Under the pieces are notes generated by a model, which saw nothing but the letters and a program-made list of their open reading frames with translations, ran no database searches and was not told the DNA's origin. A DNA stretch of 64,000 nucleotides from Diphasiastrum complanatum (taxonomy: Eukaryota; Streptophyta; Lycopodiopsida; Lycopodiales; Lycopodiaceae). The position numbers were made by a program, and so were the translations under genes. The stretch lies in NCBI GenBank assembly GCA_029204225.1, contig CM055104.1, positions 28,588,253 through 28,652,252 on the forward strand. Reading direction: 5' to 3'. Shown one piece after another: positions 1 to 12,125 of this stretch (its first letter is position 1; each line of letters opens with the position of its first letter).

Positions 1-2357
1 TGATACACAGGATGAGCAGTCGACCAAACCTGAAGATTAAATTCAACAGCTAACAAATCAATAATTTAACTTTCAACTTTACCCTGAAAATCAATTCTTA
101 GTTTGACTTCAATACCAAATAAGTACTTATCAAATTATATATCTTTGCACTGATGTACTACATCGACCTTTAGAAGTACGTTAAGAGATAAATTTTTCTA
201 TTGGGCCTGATTCTCTCCAATCTAGTAACATCACCTTCATGTAACCTCAATTTACATGAATCTGTCGGTGAAAAGTCACTTTTAATTGGAAATCAATGTC
301 CAAAAGTTAAAGATCCAAACAATTATAGTCCAAGACTATCCACAATTTCTTGCAAACCAGTCATAAATGCTTCTTGGTACAAATACACTTAGAATATTTT
401 CAGAAACTAAGGTACAAAAACTCATCCCACCAAAATCTCTTAGGAGATCCATCAAGATAAAAAAACAACTTTAACTCAGTCCTGAGTACCCCAGATATTC
501 TCGAGTTAAGTGCTCTTATTCGTAACAACATATGCGAGAAAATAACAACCTTCAATCTTGATAGATACGTTTGTCTTCTAATTAACCAGAGATTTAGGCT
601 GAAAACAGTACACAAGCATCCCTTGACTACAAACTATAGTTCAACCAAGTAATTAAAGGCCATTATAACATCTGCCTTTAACAATATAAAATTTATACAT
701 CTAGACCAACATCTAGATATTACAAAGTTATGCTAAATTCCAACTGAATTCAGTGGTTATCCTTGATATAAGTTAGACTCTGTCAACCAAATACGAGCTC
801 ACTAGGATACAATTAATAACTTAGGATATTTCTCTTTTAGGAAATATTCTATATCAAGAATCTTTTATATTCTATGCCCACAATTCTCATAAATGAATCC
901 AGATGACTCACAAATCATGTCTTATAAGAAATATAGGTCCAAATAAACAGCTCCTGATGAATTCTCTTCACACTACTTATTCAACCAATTAACTTCAAAT
1001 CAAGAGTAATCCAAATACTCGAGTCAATTGTAAATGATTGTCTAAGTGTCGACTAGTATAACACCACATTTAGATCCTCTTCCAAACCATCATTAAAGTT
1101 AATAAATTATCCTTTCCATAGAAAGAACCATTAACCTACAAGTAACTGTTTCTCACATTACTTGTTCATATGTCTATACACTCTGACTAGTTTAAGTATA
1201 CGATATAAACTCAGTACATATAGGAAACACATAGTAGATCCACAAGATTAAGATGTACATAAACATAGGCTATAAACTGGCAAATATCTATAATCCGCAT
1301 ATGTTACTCACATAATTCACTGAGAATCTTGCAACTCACAGCTACAAACCACCTCTATTTCTCATGAGTAAATAATACATCTGGGAAATCTTTGAAGTGA
1401 ATAATTTCACATCACAAGTTTTCCAACCATCTAACTCTTATTAACAAAATTTCTTCTACCAATCAGGTTACCTCAGATCTTAGTGCACATAGGCTAACTT
1501 ATACAAAACATCTTTGGACATAAAGTTAAAATTAAAGCTTTATTCCTCTGATCCAATCCATAACAAAATGGTACTTGGTAACAATCAGTGAACTTTAATT
1601 TAATCTTTATCACTACTTCTCATATTCATGAATATCTCACAGCTCAATACCCCCAATACTCCTCTAGCTCCAGATTAATCAAAATAATCACTTAGAGAGT
1701 TCCTCTATTTTTACTAGATAGTTCAACCTTTGCACACATACTGGATTTTTTTTCAAAAATCTATGCAACTGGTTGATTCCTCAAAAGTCTTAGTCCTATC
1801 TTATCCCCATTTTAAAAAGAAATTACATAATTTCGATTGAAAAGTTCTCAGGAGACAACGTATAAGATATAAAAGATTCAAAAAAGTTAGTAATGAGTAT
1901 CCAATACTATTACAAATCGGACTTTTTCCTCAAAATCACAGAATATCTTATCCCGAGTGATAGAAATATTACATCTCAATTAACTATCAAATAGAGATAA
2001 ATATTTGGGTTCAAGAAGTCTAAATTCCAACTTCATCAATAGATTCTTAGCTATATGACTATAAAACATCAAGTACAATATGCAAAACATACTACATTAG
2101 TAGCTATCACCAAGTCCAATTCCAGGTGAAAATTTTACTAAAACCATATAAAATCCTTTGATTTCCCTCAAAATCTATGTATTAAATCCATAATTACGAT
2201 CTTTAGCTTGAAAGTACACCAAATTCAGAGAAGCCACCTACCTAGAGATCAATTCCACCACTTGGAAGTAACATGCAAGGAGAAATCTCCAAAAATTGAG
2301 AAAAAACAAGCAGTAGCTCCACCTTCCGATTGATGCAAATCCTTGCTCTGATACCAC
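1..2357 (-). mobile_element. Decayed Ty3/gypsy element, internal part (copy A)
   Basis: This is the internal region of an LTR element read on the minus strand, matching 33201-35552 of copy B. The 3' LTR and integrase end lie left of the window edge. No long frame survives; the short frames at 201-392 and 400-615 are shadows with stops all round. A primer-binding site and LTR at its right end give the orientation. Relative to B there are small indels, for example about 22 extra bases near 580-605. The gypsy assignment comes from the integrase tail visible only in copy B at 32932-33265. Confidence 0.7.
2341..2356 (-). other. Primer-binding site of the gypsy element (copy A)
   Basis: The minus strand reads TGGTATCAGAGCAAGG one base inside the LTR. 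This is the usual plant retrotransposon primer site complementary to the 3' end of initiator tRNA-Met. It fixes the element's direction: its 5' LTR is at 2358-2843. Confidence 0.85.
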
Positions 2358-2843
2358 TGTAAAAATTGCCTTATGAAGATCGGACTAGATCCTGTTGCAA
2401 AACAACCAAAAGGACACCTGTGGAGCAAAACTACCGACAATCATGAAATGGCTAGTCAATACTCTAACCACTTCACCCCCATGCCATGGTGAATGAATGC
2501 AAGAGAGGAGAGGAAACCTAGCTCAAGAATCTAAAATTCCAATAGGGAGATGAGCAAGTTTCCATGGTAAGTATTCTCTCCAAGAGGAGAAAATATTTCC
2601 CTTAGGATCCCCATGCAGCCTATAATAAGCTATTGACCTCCTATTCTTGAATTATAATAGTCAAGCACCATGCAAGTGCTCCTATGTCCAATTATAGGTC
2701 TGTGCCCTCATATGATTATTAATTACCTTTACAGGCCAAGCCTGGAATGATGATGCATAACAAATTACCATATACACTGGAGTGACTAGCTGTCCATGTC
2801 AAGAAATACTCCAAATTTCTCATACTGGACATGTACCTTAACA
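2358..2843 (-). repeat. 5' LTR of the gypsy element (copy A)
   Basis: A 486-bp terminal repeat bounded by TG...CA and identical in extent to 35553-36038. It also matches the more diverged left LTR of copy B at 32473-32931. The base run CCCAA follows at 2844-2848, matching CCCAG before the left LTR in copy B and so a likely 5-bp target duplication with one change. Confidence 0.85.
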
Positions 2844-4033
2844 CCCAACTTGACCGCAACATCCACCTTTTTGACCCGCCAAAACCCTTCCAAGAGACCC
2901 CATAGAGAGCCTAAAGGTAAGATGCTTGTGCACGCCTCCGGTTCAGGTTCGGACACTAAATCTAACGATCCGCAAGAGGAGGGCGAGGCCTCCCCTGTCC
3001 TCGCAGTACCAAGAGAAATCGATTCTCTCATGGCACTATCACACTCCTACGTCTTCCCACCTCCATTGAGCTTTCTCACTGGATTAACCCCTCTTCCCAT
3101 GTCATCCTACAAGTCGCTGGACTTGGTGCCTTGGTCCCCTCCCACCTTCCAAAACCCTACATGGATTGAGTAGGCCGTCTCATCCTGGGATGGATCCTTC
3201 ATGTTTTCCATCACCACTGACTATGGAACAAGGATGACCATCCAACTCTTCGAAGAGTTGGTCCCTGGGCTCACCTGTTGGTACGCTCGCCCTCAAAGGT
3301 CGAGCTTCTCACACCAAGCAGTATGGCAATATCTTGACCGTAACGCACGTACGCTCGCCCTCAAAGGTCGGGCTTCTCACGCCAAGTAGTATGGCACGTA
3401 TGTTGACCGTAACGCCATTCTTCCCTTGATGATGGCGTTCTTATTTCGTCCACCATCGTAGAACCCCCACTACGGGCAGCAACCTTGTTGGTCACCACCT
3501 GTTTCATCATCGACGCCGCTCGAGTCGACATGATCTCCAAAACTCCCTTACGATATCTTTTTTTCTATTTTCATATTGACTATGCCCATCCCCAACCCAC
3601 ATACAATTGGGCCCACCCGGTCTACAAAGAGCTATGTTTACCTCTTAAAAAACCCAATAAAGTCACTATTAGTGGCTTACTAACCGAGATCATTGTAGCC
3701 AAACTTCTCGACACCCATCCCCGCCCTACAAACCCTATTGTTGCTCGCCAAGCCCTTCTTTCCACCTTCTTGCTACTTCTAGCGTCCAAAGCCCCTCTCA
3801 CTCCCCCCAGGCCCAATCACCAATCGACGACACTACCACCACCGCCCACAATCTTTCCCCACCCATTAGACCTCCTTACCTCCACACACCTCTCTCTACC
3901 TCCTCTCCACCTTGCTCGTCCTCCCCTACATCCTCGTTTGACTCAGCCACTCTCAACCAACTCTTCCAATTGCTCCGTCCCACATCTCAGGATGATGACT
4001 CTACAACGCCCACAAACAACCATGATGAAGTAG
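2844..4033 (+). pseudogene. ORF-X remnant (copy A), unknown retroelement-associated protein
   Basis: Broken reading frame into which the gypsy element inserted; its upstream part is visible in copy B at 32300-32472. Pieces at 2844-3173, 3201-3389 and 3485-4033 are separated by stops and shifts. The piece starting at 3485 contains a block (about residues 20-75, around a Y-x-W then an LC-x2-LK motif) that resembles the block coded at 20800-21050 in the second ORF-X copy. Both are followed by a proline-rich tail, here PPRPNHQSTTLPPPPTIF and onwards, ending at 4033. No known domain recognised. It may be a gag-like or extra ORF of a gypsy lineage; no function is assigned. Confidence 0.5.
3281..3415 (+). 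repeat. 68-bp imperfect tandem duplication
   Basis: A unit starting GTACGCTCGCCCTCAAAGG at 3281 recurs at 3349 with few differences. It lies within the ORF-X remnant and, because 68 is not a multiple of three, shifts its frame. The region is missing from copy B. Confidence 0.85.
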
Positions 4034-4328
4034 GAGTATTTAAGTTCGATTCTCGTGTATCTTCTAGGATTTAATTGTATTTTTCATCCTTCAAAAGAAG
4101 GTAGCACAGAGACAGCCTGACAAATTGTCGCTCCCTTGTTTGTAGCAACATAGTTTTACCTATAGATCACATGTTCCCCAATGGAGACTCCCTACCTCTA
4201 TATACTACAATGAAGTCGGTCCTTTTTTCTTGCCCATGACAGGTGACAAAAATAAGGGTAACATGTATCCAAGTTGACAACTTATGAGAAATAGATCTTT
4301 CACACATTGACATCATGATTCCATAGGA
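4034..4328. other. Non-coding spacer left of the copia insertion
   Basis: No coding signal or repeat structure recognised. It ends with the target site CTAAT (4329-4333). The whole stretch is absent from copy B because of the 1222-bp deletion. Confidence 0.6.
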
Positions 4329-4333
4329 CTAAT

Positions 4334-5273
4334 TGTCGTAAAATCGTGTGTGGGCGTGAGTGGTAGCGGAAGCTCGAGGATTGGAGCGTGGCGTGTAGGA
4401 ACGAAAACGCAACAGTTAGCAGCAGAATTATTCAAGTAGAAGAATTCATATAGAATGCGTAATGACGTGGCAGTGAGACAAAAATTGCACTCTGATAAAT
4501 ATCAATAGTGAATACAATAGATTGAAGTAATAACTTCAGCTTGTTGAGCGTGATAATGCTGGCTACAGATAAAAACTTTAATTGAAAGAGACATTCAATT
4601 AACTCAATTCAAAATTAACACTTACATAGCTTAAATTAGCTAGTATATAGATTTATAAGTGTCGAGGAACAAAATATCTTACAAGTCTTTAGTACTATTT
4701 ACGCCATCTTTGCATATAGACAAAGTTGGTAACCGCCAACCGCCTTTGGGATATTTGGTTGTCCAGTTGTTTTAGGGTGGCTGATAAGTTGGCGACGTCG
4801 GTCAACCAATGTACCAAAATGCGAAAAACCCAAAAAACTCAAAAGGAGCCCTTAGATTGAAGGTATGCAACTCTTGAAGGTGCCCTTAAACTAAAGGTAT
4901 GTAAATACCTAAGGCGCCCTTAGATTCAAGGCAACGAAGAAGGCGAAAAAGCCGAAAAAAGTGCCTTACACTGAAGGTACCGAAGAAGGCGAAGGTGCCT
5001 TAAACTTATAAGCAGTGAAGAAGGCGAAGGTGCCTTAGATTTAAAGGCGAAAAAGGCAAACGTGCCTTAAAAATGATTTCTAACATTTTGGCCACTTGGC
5101 CAGTGTGTCGCATTTTTTGCTAAAGAGCAAAAAGGGCGAATGTGCCTAAAAATTGTTTTAAGGTAAAAGAAAAAAAAAATGTGAAGGTCCAAAAATATAA
5201 AGTTGACCTTCCGATTTTCAAGATGCTCATTACTTGAATGATTTATTTAAGGCTGAGCATAAAAAATCTAACA
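4334..5273 (-). repeat. 3' LTR of copia element (copy A)
   Basis: 940-bp LTR from TGTCGTAAAATCG to TCTAACA. It contains a run of imperfect internal repeats of the type GAAGGTGCCTTA at about 4850-5060. It has about 270 bp (roughly 4508-4775) missing from the other LTR, which must have been lost there after insertion because the two LTRs are made identical. Confidence 0.9.
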
Positions 5274-5282
5274 CTCCCCCTT
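5274..5282 (-). other. Polypurine tract of copia element (copy A)
   Basis: The minus strand reads AAGGGGGAG directly against the 3' LTR, as expected for the plus-strand DNA primer. In copy B the tract is changed by one base (CTCCACCTT on the plus strand at 37251). Confidence 0.8.
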
Positions 5283-5454
5283 AATGTGGATCCTGAAAAA
5301 CATTGAACTTCAAATTTAATATATCGTTAAATCTGAGATGTTGCTCCTTTGATAGAGCCTTTGTGAAGTAATCTGCTACCATGTAATTTGTTCTGCAGAA
5401 TATCAGTTCTACTTCCTTACTGTGCACTTTCTCTCTAAGGTAATGATGCCTGAT

Positions 5455-6740
5455 TTCAATAACGCTATTGTGCTTTGATTGTCAAAATAGATTGTTGTAG
5501 GAAGTGTTTGTGTAAGATTGAGGTCTGCAAGCAGTTGCTTGAGCCAGATCGCCTCTTTGGTTGCATTTGTGGCAGCTATGTATTTGGATTCTGTTGATGA
5601 TAATGCAATTGAGGTATGCTTCCGGTTGTTCCATGAGATTGGGCCTTGGTTGTATAAAAATACAAATCCAGAAGTTGATTTTATGGTGTCGACATCTCCT
5701 ACCCAATCCGCATATGTGATTCAAGGATGTTGGCAGTTTGGTTGAGAGTTGTCATTGCTTGGATGTACTTCATGACCTTTGTTAGCGCTTTCCAATGAGC
5801 TATGCTTGGATTTGACAGGAACTAGCTGAGTGCACTGACTGAATATGCAAGGTTTGGTCACGTGCAGATCATTGCGTTCATCAGTGAGCCGATGATGGAT
5901 TGAAACGGGTAGCGCTTTATCTCGTCCTTTTCTACCTCAGTTTGAGGATATTGTTCCTTTGATAGCTTTAGTCTAGGGCCGAGTGGAAAGAGACTTGCAG
6001 TTGACCATTCCATACTTTTTCAGCATGTTGTTGAGATATCATTGCTGACTTAAAGATTAGTATGCTGGGTCGATCTCATTGAATCTGGATTTTGAGACAA
6101 TAGCGGGCTGGACCCATGTTAGTCATCTTGTAATTTTGGGCCAGCATGCATTTTGTATGCTTCATCAGATTCAGATTATTACTGAATAAGAGTATCATCT
6201 ACGTAAAGAGTGATGATGATGAAGTAATCTGATACAAACTTGAATAGACATTCGAGTCTGCTGAGTCTAGAAAGAAACCATTCTCTATCTGATCTTCCAG
6301 AACCAGGCTCTGAGCGACTGTTTCAGCCTGTAGAGCGCCTTGTGAATTTTGCATACAGGGTGCTGTTGCTTTCCATTGAGGTCATATCCCTTTGGCTGCA
6401 TCATGTAGATCTCCTCTTCGATGGTTCCATTGAGGAAAGCGGTCTGGACATCTGGTGGACTTCAAGATCTGCTGCGGCTACAAAGGAGAGGAGTAGGCGA
6501 ATTGAAGCATGTTTGACAATGGGGCTGAAGGTTTCTGAGTAATCCAGATCTGGAATCTGGAAAAAGCCTTTGGCGACTAGCCTTGTAACGATTAGCTTGC
6601 CTTCAGCGTCGTACTCTGTCTTGAATATCCATTTGCATGGAATTGGTTTTCGGTCCTTTGGCAGCTCAGTGAGTGTCCATGTTTGATTCTCCATAAGAGA
6701 ATTGAATTCGGTGTGCATCGCTGCTTTCCACTAGTCAGCA
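5455..6740 (-). pseudogene. Copia reverse transcriptase and RNase H remnant (copy A)
   Basis: The reverse transcriptase start at 6401-6718 reads MENQTWTLTELPKDRKPIPC then LVAKGF and ETFSPIVKHASIR, all standard copia motifs. Further along, around 6175-6215, the catalytic motif LYVDDTLI is intact in the minus frame. RNase H lies at about 5455-5780 and in this copy lacks about 36 bp present in copy B. Several shifts and stops break the frame between these blocks. The family function is reverse transcription of the element RNA; this copy cannot make a whole enzyme. Confidence 0.85.
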
Positions 6741-6999
6741 TCAGAAATAGACATCGACTCAACAATTGTGTTTGGTTCCTGCACGAAGTAGCAAGCTGGA
6801 TCATTCATAAATCTGGATGGAGGCTGTCTGGACCTGTTCGACCTTTTGGGTTGAACTTCGAACCTCTGATGTGGGTTGACTCGTTGAGGTTCTGACTCAT
6901 CGTCTGAGTCAGCGTCGAGATTCTGCAGTTGACTCTCTGGATCGGAATTGGCTGGTTGTTCGATCCGTGAGTCAAAATTATCAGCAGCTTTCTCTTTGT

Positions 7000-7670
7000 G
7001 GTCGATGAACTAGTCTTCCACAAAAATGACATCTCTACTGCTGAATGCCTTCTCGGTATCCAAATTGTAGAGCTTGTATGCCTTGTGATTTGGGGAATAG
7101 CCGATGAAAATCGTTTTCTTGCTCTTGTCATCTAGTTTTCTTCTTAGATCCTCAGGGATCTGAGCGAAAGTGATGCATCCAAACACTCGAATATGTTTGA
7201 GTGATGGTTTTGATCCTGTCCACACCTCATAAGGAGTCTTGTCATTCAGGGCTTTGGTGATGGATCGAAAAGTAAGTAGGCGGCTGTAGTAACAACTTCT
7301 ACCCAAAATTTCTTTGGAAGAGAGACATGGGCCATCATGCTCTTGGCACTTTTGATGAGTGTCCAATTCTTCCGCTCAGCTACACCATTGACTAAGGTGA
7401 GTAGCTGGTTGTGTATTGTTGAAGTATTCCGTTGGCCTTGCAAAACTCCTTGAATTATGTGGAGATGTACTCTCCCACTCCATCTATGCATAGGGCCTTG
7501 ATCTTCCTCTGGGTCTGGTTTTCTATAGACGCCTTGAACTGCTTGAAGAATTTGAATGCTTCGGATTTGTTCTTCATATAGTAGGTTGCAGTCCTTCGGA
7601 GAAGTCGTTGATGAAGGTTAGGAAATAGAGAGCTCCCCCTATGGAAGCAGTTTGCATCGGGCCACAAATG
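7000..7670 (-). pseudogene. Copia integrase remnant (copy A)
   Basis: Overlapping minus-strand frames carry the integrase core and its C-terminal side: an ERKNWTLIKSAKSM segment, then KALNDKTPYEVWTGSKPSLK and RVFGC, followed by IFIGYSPNHKAYKLYN. These are standard copia motifs. Two frame changes split the domain. Copy B has the same breaks, so they predate the duplication. Confidence 0.85.
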
Positions 7671-7810
7671 TCGCTATGTACAAGGTCAAGCAAGCCCTTG
7701 GATGTGTGAACTGTGTCTGAACTAAAGGGACTTCTAGCATGCTTGTTGATAATACAACTTTCGCATGGAGAAGCTGGCTTGCTAACTGAAGGTAGGTCTT
7801 GTACTAGACT

Positions 7811-8308
7811 CTAAGCTGACATTTGTTGAATACTATTGTAATTAAGGTGGCCAAGTCTGAAATGCCACAACATATCAGTTGATTCAGAAGTGATTGTGCG
7901 AAGAGCTTGATTGTTAGAAGAATAGCAATGGCTGAGTTTGTACAGATAGCCGTTTCTTCTTCCGTAGGATAGAACCTTCCGGGATTTGTCAAAAATTTTG
8001 CAGCCTTCTGTATCGAATTCGACCCTTCGACCTAAATCGGTGATTCTGTTAACTGAGAGCAGATTCTTGGTTAGATTTGGTACATGGAGAAAGTTGGACA
8101 ACAATTTGACTTCACGCTTTCTGAATTCAATTCTGACTGCTCCTTCACCTTTGATTGAATGCGATGAGTTGTCTCCAAGTTGCACAACTTGAGAGTGGCT
8201 GAATGACTTGTAGTCTTTGAACCAGTCGCGATGGTGAGTCATGTGTTGAGTTGTTTCGGAGTCTAAATACCAGGAATCGATATCCTGTTGTTCTCCGACT
8301 TTGGTCAT
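7811..8308 (-). pseudogene. Copia protease and GAG-pre-integrase remnant (copy A)
   Basis: 165-residue open stretch. The aspartic protease signature reads WYLDSETTQHM where active elements have DSG, so the catalytic glycine is replaced by glutamate. NLTKNLLSVNRITD and the pre-integrase HFRLGHLNYNSIQQM follow. The same Glu is found in copy B, so the change is older than the duplication. Confidence 0.85.
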
Positions 8309-8412
8309 GAAAACTACTTCATCTTTTTGTTGTTGTTGTTGCTGATTTGAGTGACTGGCTGTAGCACTATGTGCTTGTTGTTGGAACTACTGCTTCTTTT
8401 TGTTGTTGTATT

Positions 8413-9101
8413 TCAAAGTTCGACAATTATTGATTTCATGGCCAATCCTCTTACAATATTTGCAGAAAATCTCTTGGATCTAAACTTCTGATTTTTTGAA
8501 TATAGAGCTTGAGGATCCGATCCTGAGCCTGAGGAGGATGTTGATCTTCTGATCTCCTTTTGTAGGAGCAGCAAAATTACTCTAGATAGAGTGAGGTGCT
8601 CTTGGGTAAAAATTGACATTACTCAATTTTCGTAGGCTCCAGGTAGACTCGATAATAGAGTCATGAGTGCATTGGAATCTTCTATGACTGAGCTTGTTGC
8701 AGTCATCTGCTCCATAAGATTTTTGAAACTGTTGAGGTGGCTTGAAACACAATCTGCATCAGACATTCTGAGGGTGAAGAATTTCTTCCTCATATGAAGC
8801 TAACGTCTCTAATGTCGTAGAGAGTTGCTAGGATGTCCCATGCATCCTTAGTTGTTTGAGTAGCACGTATGTGGCTGATCTGAGTATCCTTGATGTTGAG
8901 AGTGATCATGGCAAATGCTTTGCCATCTCTCAGTCTCCACTTGGTGATGACAACTGCATCACCTTCTGGATTGAGCTCTGTGCCATCAACTATATTACAC
9001 AGTTCTTTGGTTAGAAGTATAACTCTCATCTTGAATTTCCAAAGATGGTAGTTATCTCCATCGAGTTTGTCAATGAGAGATGAACTAGATGATGGATCCA
9101 T
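8413..9101 (-). pseudogene. Copia gag remnant with zinc knuckle (copy A)
   Basis: The gag N-terminus at 8790-9101 begins MDPSSSSSLIDKLDGDNYHL followed by WKFKMRVILL, a typical copia gag (UBN2-like) start; it hits a stop after LYDIRDVSFI. The C-terminal part at 8413-8790 includes the CCHC zinc knuckle CKYCKRIGHEINNC at about 8425-8466. In copy B the first cysteine is tyrosine. Gag packages the element RNA; here it is broken. Confidence 0.85.
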
Positions 9102-9230
9102 TATGGTTGAACGAGTTCATTGGTAGAAACGACGACTGTCGACATACTGTGGGTTGTGCGTTTGCCAAAAAGACGTCTTGATAGAAACAAGACTGATAAT
9201 CCGCAGTAGAAATGCAAATTATTTAAAATG

Positions 9231-9245
9231 CCTGCTATGATACCA
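9231..9245 (-). other. Primer-binding site of copia element (copy A)
   Basis: The minus strand reads TGGTATCATAGCAGG directly inside the 5' LTR, one base different from the common TGGTATCAGAGC initiator-tRNA-Met site. Confidence 0.85.
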
Positions 9246-9861
9246 TGTCATAAAATTGCGTGTGGGTGTGAGCGACAACGAAAGCTCAAGGATTGGAGGA
9301 TGGCGTGTAGGAACGGAAACGCAACAGTTAGCAGTAGAGTTATTCAAGTAGAAGAACTCATACAGAATGCGCAAATGAACGACGTAGTAGTGAGACAAAA
9401 ATTGCACTATGATAAATAGGGTTGATGATAAGTTGGCAACGTCGGTCAGTCAATGTAGCAAAACGCAAAAAAACGTGAAAAACCCGATGGTGCCCTTACA
9501 CTAAAGGTATGCAAATCCCTAAGGCGCCCTTAGATTTAAGACAGCGAAGAAAGCGAAAAAGGCGAAAAAGCCGAAAAAAGTGCCTTACACTAAAGGCAGT
9601 AAAGAAGACGAAGGTGCCTTAGATTGAAAGGTTGAGAAAAAGACGAAGGTGTCTTTAAAATGATTTCTAAGGCATTCTGGCCACTTGGCCAGTGTGTCGC
9701 ATTTTTTGGTAAGGAGCAAAAAGGGCAAAGGTGCCTAAAAATTGTTTCAAGGTAAAAGAAAAAGAAATGTGAAGGTCTGAAAATATAAAGTCAGCCTTCG
9801 GATTTTCAGGATGCTCATTACTTGAATGATTTGTTTAAGGCTGAGCATAAAAAATCTAACA
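9246..9861 (-). repeat. 5' LTR of copia element (copy A)
   Basis: 616-bp LTR with TG...CA ends, direct repeat of 4334-5273 but with an internal deletion of about 270 bp. The same deletion is in the copy B LTR at 41261-41893, so it precedes the duplication. Confidence 0.9.
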
Positions 9862-9932
9862 CTAATCACACCTAATATTCACACCCTCGAAACTTTACAA
9901 GGAGGTTGCAACTAATTGACATAGTTAATGTA

Positions 9933-10079
<147 letters not shown>

Positions 10080-10881
10080 ATATGTCTCTCGTGCGCCTCT
10101 CATGCTTGTCCTAAAAAGTATAAAGGATTTGCTCAAAAAAATTACTTCTTGTTGAATAGCATGAAATAATGGAATGATCTCCATTCCTAGAAAATTATGC
10201 ATGAAATCCATGTTCCTTGAAATGCATGAACATAAGATGGAATTAAAACTTTGGCAAATATATTGTGGAAAGTGAAAATGACCTCACCTACTTTGTTGAC
10301 ATATCAAAAAATCTTTACGAAACTTGAACGTGATCTCACCTACTTTCTTGCATAATATGAGATTTTAAATTCATAAAGTAAATTTTTACGAAAAGCACTA
10401 TGCTTATAAAGGGTTGTGAATAAATTTGAAAAGCATATAATACAACCCATATAAATGCATGCGAGACTCGTTAAACAATTTTCAGCAATAAAAAAGGGGC
10501 CTTCCTTGCCACCCTTTACACTTGGGTAAGATCTTTCTAGTGACCTTTACACTCGGTTTAACATTCGTTCAATTGTGGAGAGGATGTGGCATAACATCGT
10601 CACATCATTTTACAGTCGTTTTACTGGGTGCAAAGGTCACTAAAGAGACCATTCCCCAATACATTTTAAATGTTCAAAAAGCAAAGGCTTGCGAGGGAGG
10701 GCAAAGTGCCTCCCCCATTCCAGTTGTGGAAGACATTATTAGCAGGTGAGCAGGCAACCAAAAGCATCATAGTATGTCTCCCCACTACCACAGACCACCA
10801 TACGGTTTTGCTACATCTTGCAACTTCCAATCCCACATCTAATACCTTAGATGTATTTGCCTTTAGCATGAATTGTAGGCA

Positions 10882-10927
10882 TTTATGGTTGGGCCTATAT
10901 TTATTTCATAATATAGGCCCCATAAAT
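10882..10927. repeat. Inverted repeat / hairpin (copy A)
   Basis: GGGCCTATAT and ATATAGGCCC form a perfect 10-bp stem around a 10-base loop at 10891-10920. The arms extend outwards imperfectly through ATTTAT and ATAAAT. It could be the core of a small inverted-repeat element or just a local palindrome. The copy B equivalent is at about 42865-42910. Confidence 0.7.
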
Positions 10928-11304
10928 TTCTAATTAAAAAAGAAATGTATTAGATAAATGCCTGAAAATTCTTGCTAAATGTAATTACGTGCGGTATTGT
11001 TCGATTGGTCGGCGGGCCACATAATTCGATCCTTCGGCAGCTCGTCCCCTATGCCAATCACCAATCGACTGCCGAGGTCCGGGAATATATGTGATAGTGG
11101 CCCTCCCAATGGCCAATACCTACTAGTAAGAATCTATTGATCACCTCTTCTCAAGGTAACACCACAAAGAACCACGTTGACATGTTGCATTGCATGATTA
11201 TTACAACCTTCAATTTTAGTGACAACCACACCTGAGTGGCTGGAAATTCACTCCATTCAAGAAACCGGATGCTACGCCTTGCTTTCAAGGCATGTGGCCC
11301 ACGA

Positions 11305-11456
11305 GCATGGATGACATATAGACATTGTCCTTTATCTTTGTAAGGCAACATGCTACCCACAAATTTCATTCACTACACAAGCATGGATGACATATAGGCA
11401 TTGTCCTTTATCTTTGTAAGGCAACATGTTACCCACAAATTTCATACACTACACAA
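11305..11456 (+). repeat. Two 76-bp tandem repeats (copy A)
   Basis: Unit GCATGGATGACATATAG... at 11305-11380 repeats at 11381-11456 with a handful of differences. Also present in copy B at 43288-43439, so the repeat is older than the segmental duplication. Confidence 0.9.
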
Positions 11457-12125
11457 ACTCCAAAGATTCATTGAGAAGCATAGCTTGAAGCACCTTTATT
11501 TGCAGTGATTTGGAGACTATCATTTCTGCAAATCTAATATGCTCTCATTTCTACAATTTGCCTAAAAGCAATAAAAAAATAACCAATCTTTTATATTTCG
11601 TATTACCAGGCAATGGATTTGAAGTCTAAGCTGTCAAGTAGATCTCATCCAAGGGACTAAGCAAATGAATCACCAGCTACAAACTAGCATCAAATCAACA
11701 TACCCTACCTTCTTCTGTACATATATTCTGAACTATTTCTTTGCAAACTTGGGCATTTGCTTGAGAGTCCATGCTTGGTGCAGTTTTCATTTGAAACAGC
11801 ATCATCTGTTATGGATCGTTTCTAACTTTGAATCACCATGTGAAACTGGGAATCTTAGTGAAGTGGCTTGTTCCATCAGTATCATACCCACAAGTCAAAA
11901 CAATGTGTTGTTTCGTATCCAGTTACTCACACTCAAGGATTTGAGGTAATTCTGTTGGAAGCTGGAAACATGATTCCAAAAGAGCTGATGTTACTCTGAG
12001 ACTGACAACAGTGGCCATTATTGACTCTTTGAAAAACTCTGAATGAGTAAAATTACTTCTCCATCTTTTTGCTGCAGTCGGGCACAGAATAGGGGAATTC
12101 TAAGGAGGTGTAGCTGGTTACAAAA

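Larger units (their letters stand above)
4329..9866 (-). mobile_element. Full-length Ty1/copia element with target-site duplication (copy A)
   Basis: Complete structure on the minus strand. Direct repeats CTAAT (4329-4333 and 9862-9866) flank 4334-9861. LTRs start TG and end CA. The primer site (9231-9245) and polypurine tract (5274-5282) lie just inside the 5' and 3' LTR. Inside are remnants of gag, zinc knuckle, protease, integrase, reverse transcriptase and RNase H, in copia order. All frames are broken, so it is non-autonomous. A diverged relative of the same family lies at 63490-64000. Confidence 0.93.

Noticed and set aside
10666-10933. Short frames identical in both copies (67-87 codons)
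   Set aside because: Identity only reflects recent duplication; no motifs, and they overlap the hairpin region on both strands.
11003-11075. Possible stem from CGATTGGT and ACCAATCG with CGGCAG/CTGCCG
   Set aside because: Arms are short, interrupted and far apart; not enough to call an RNA or element end.
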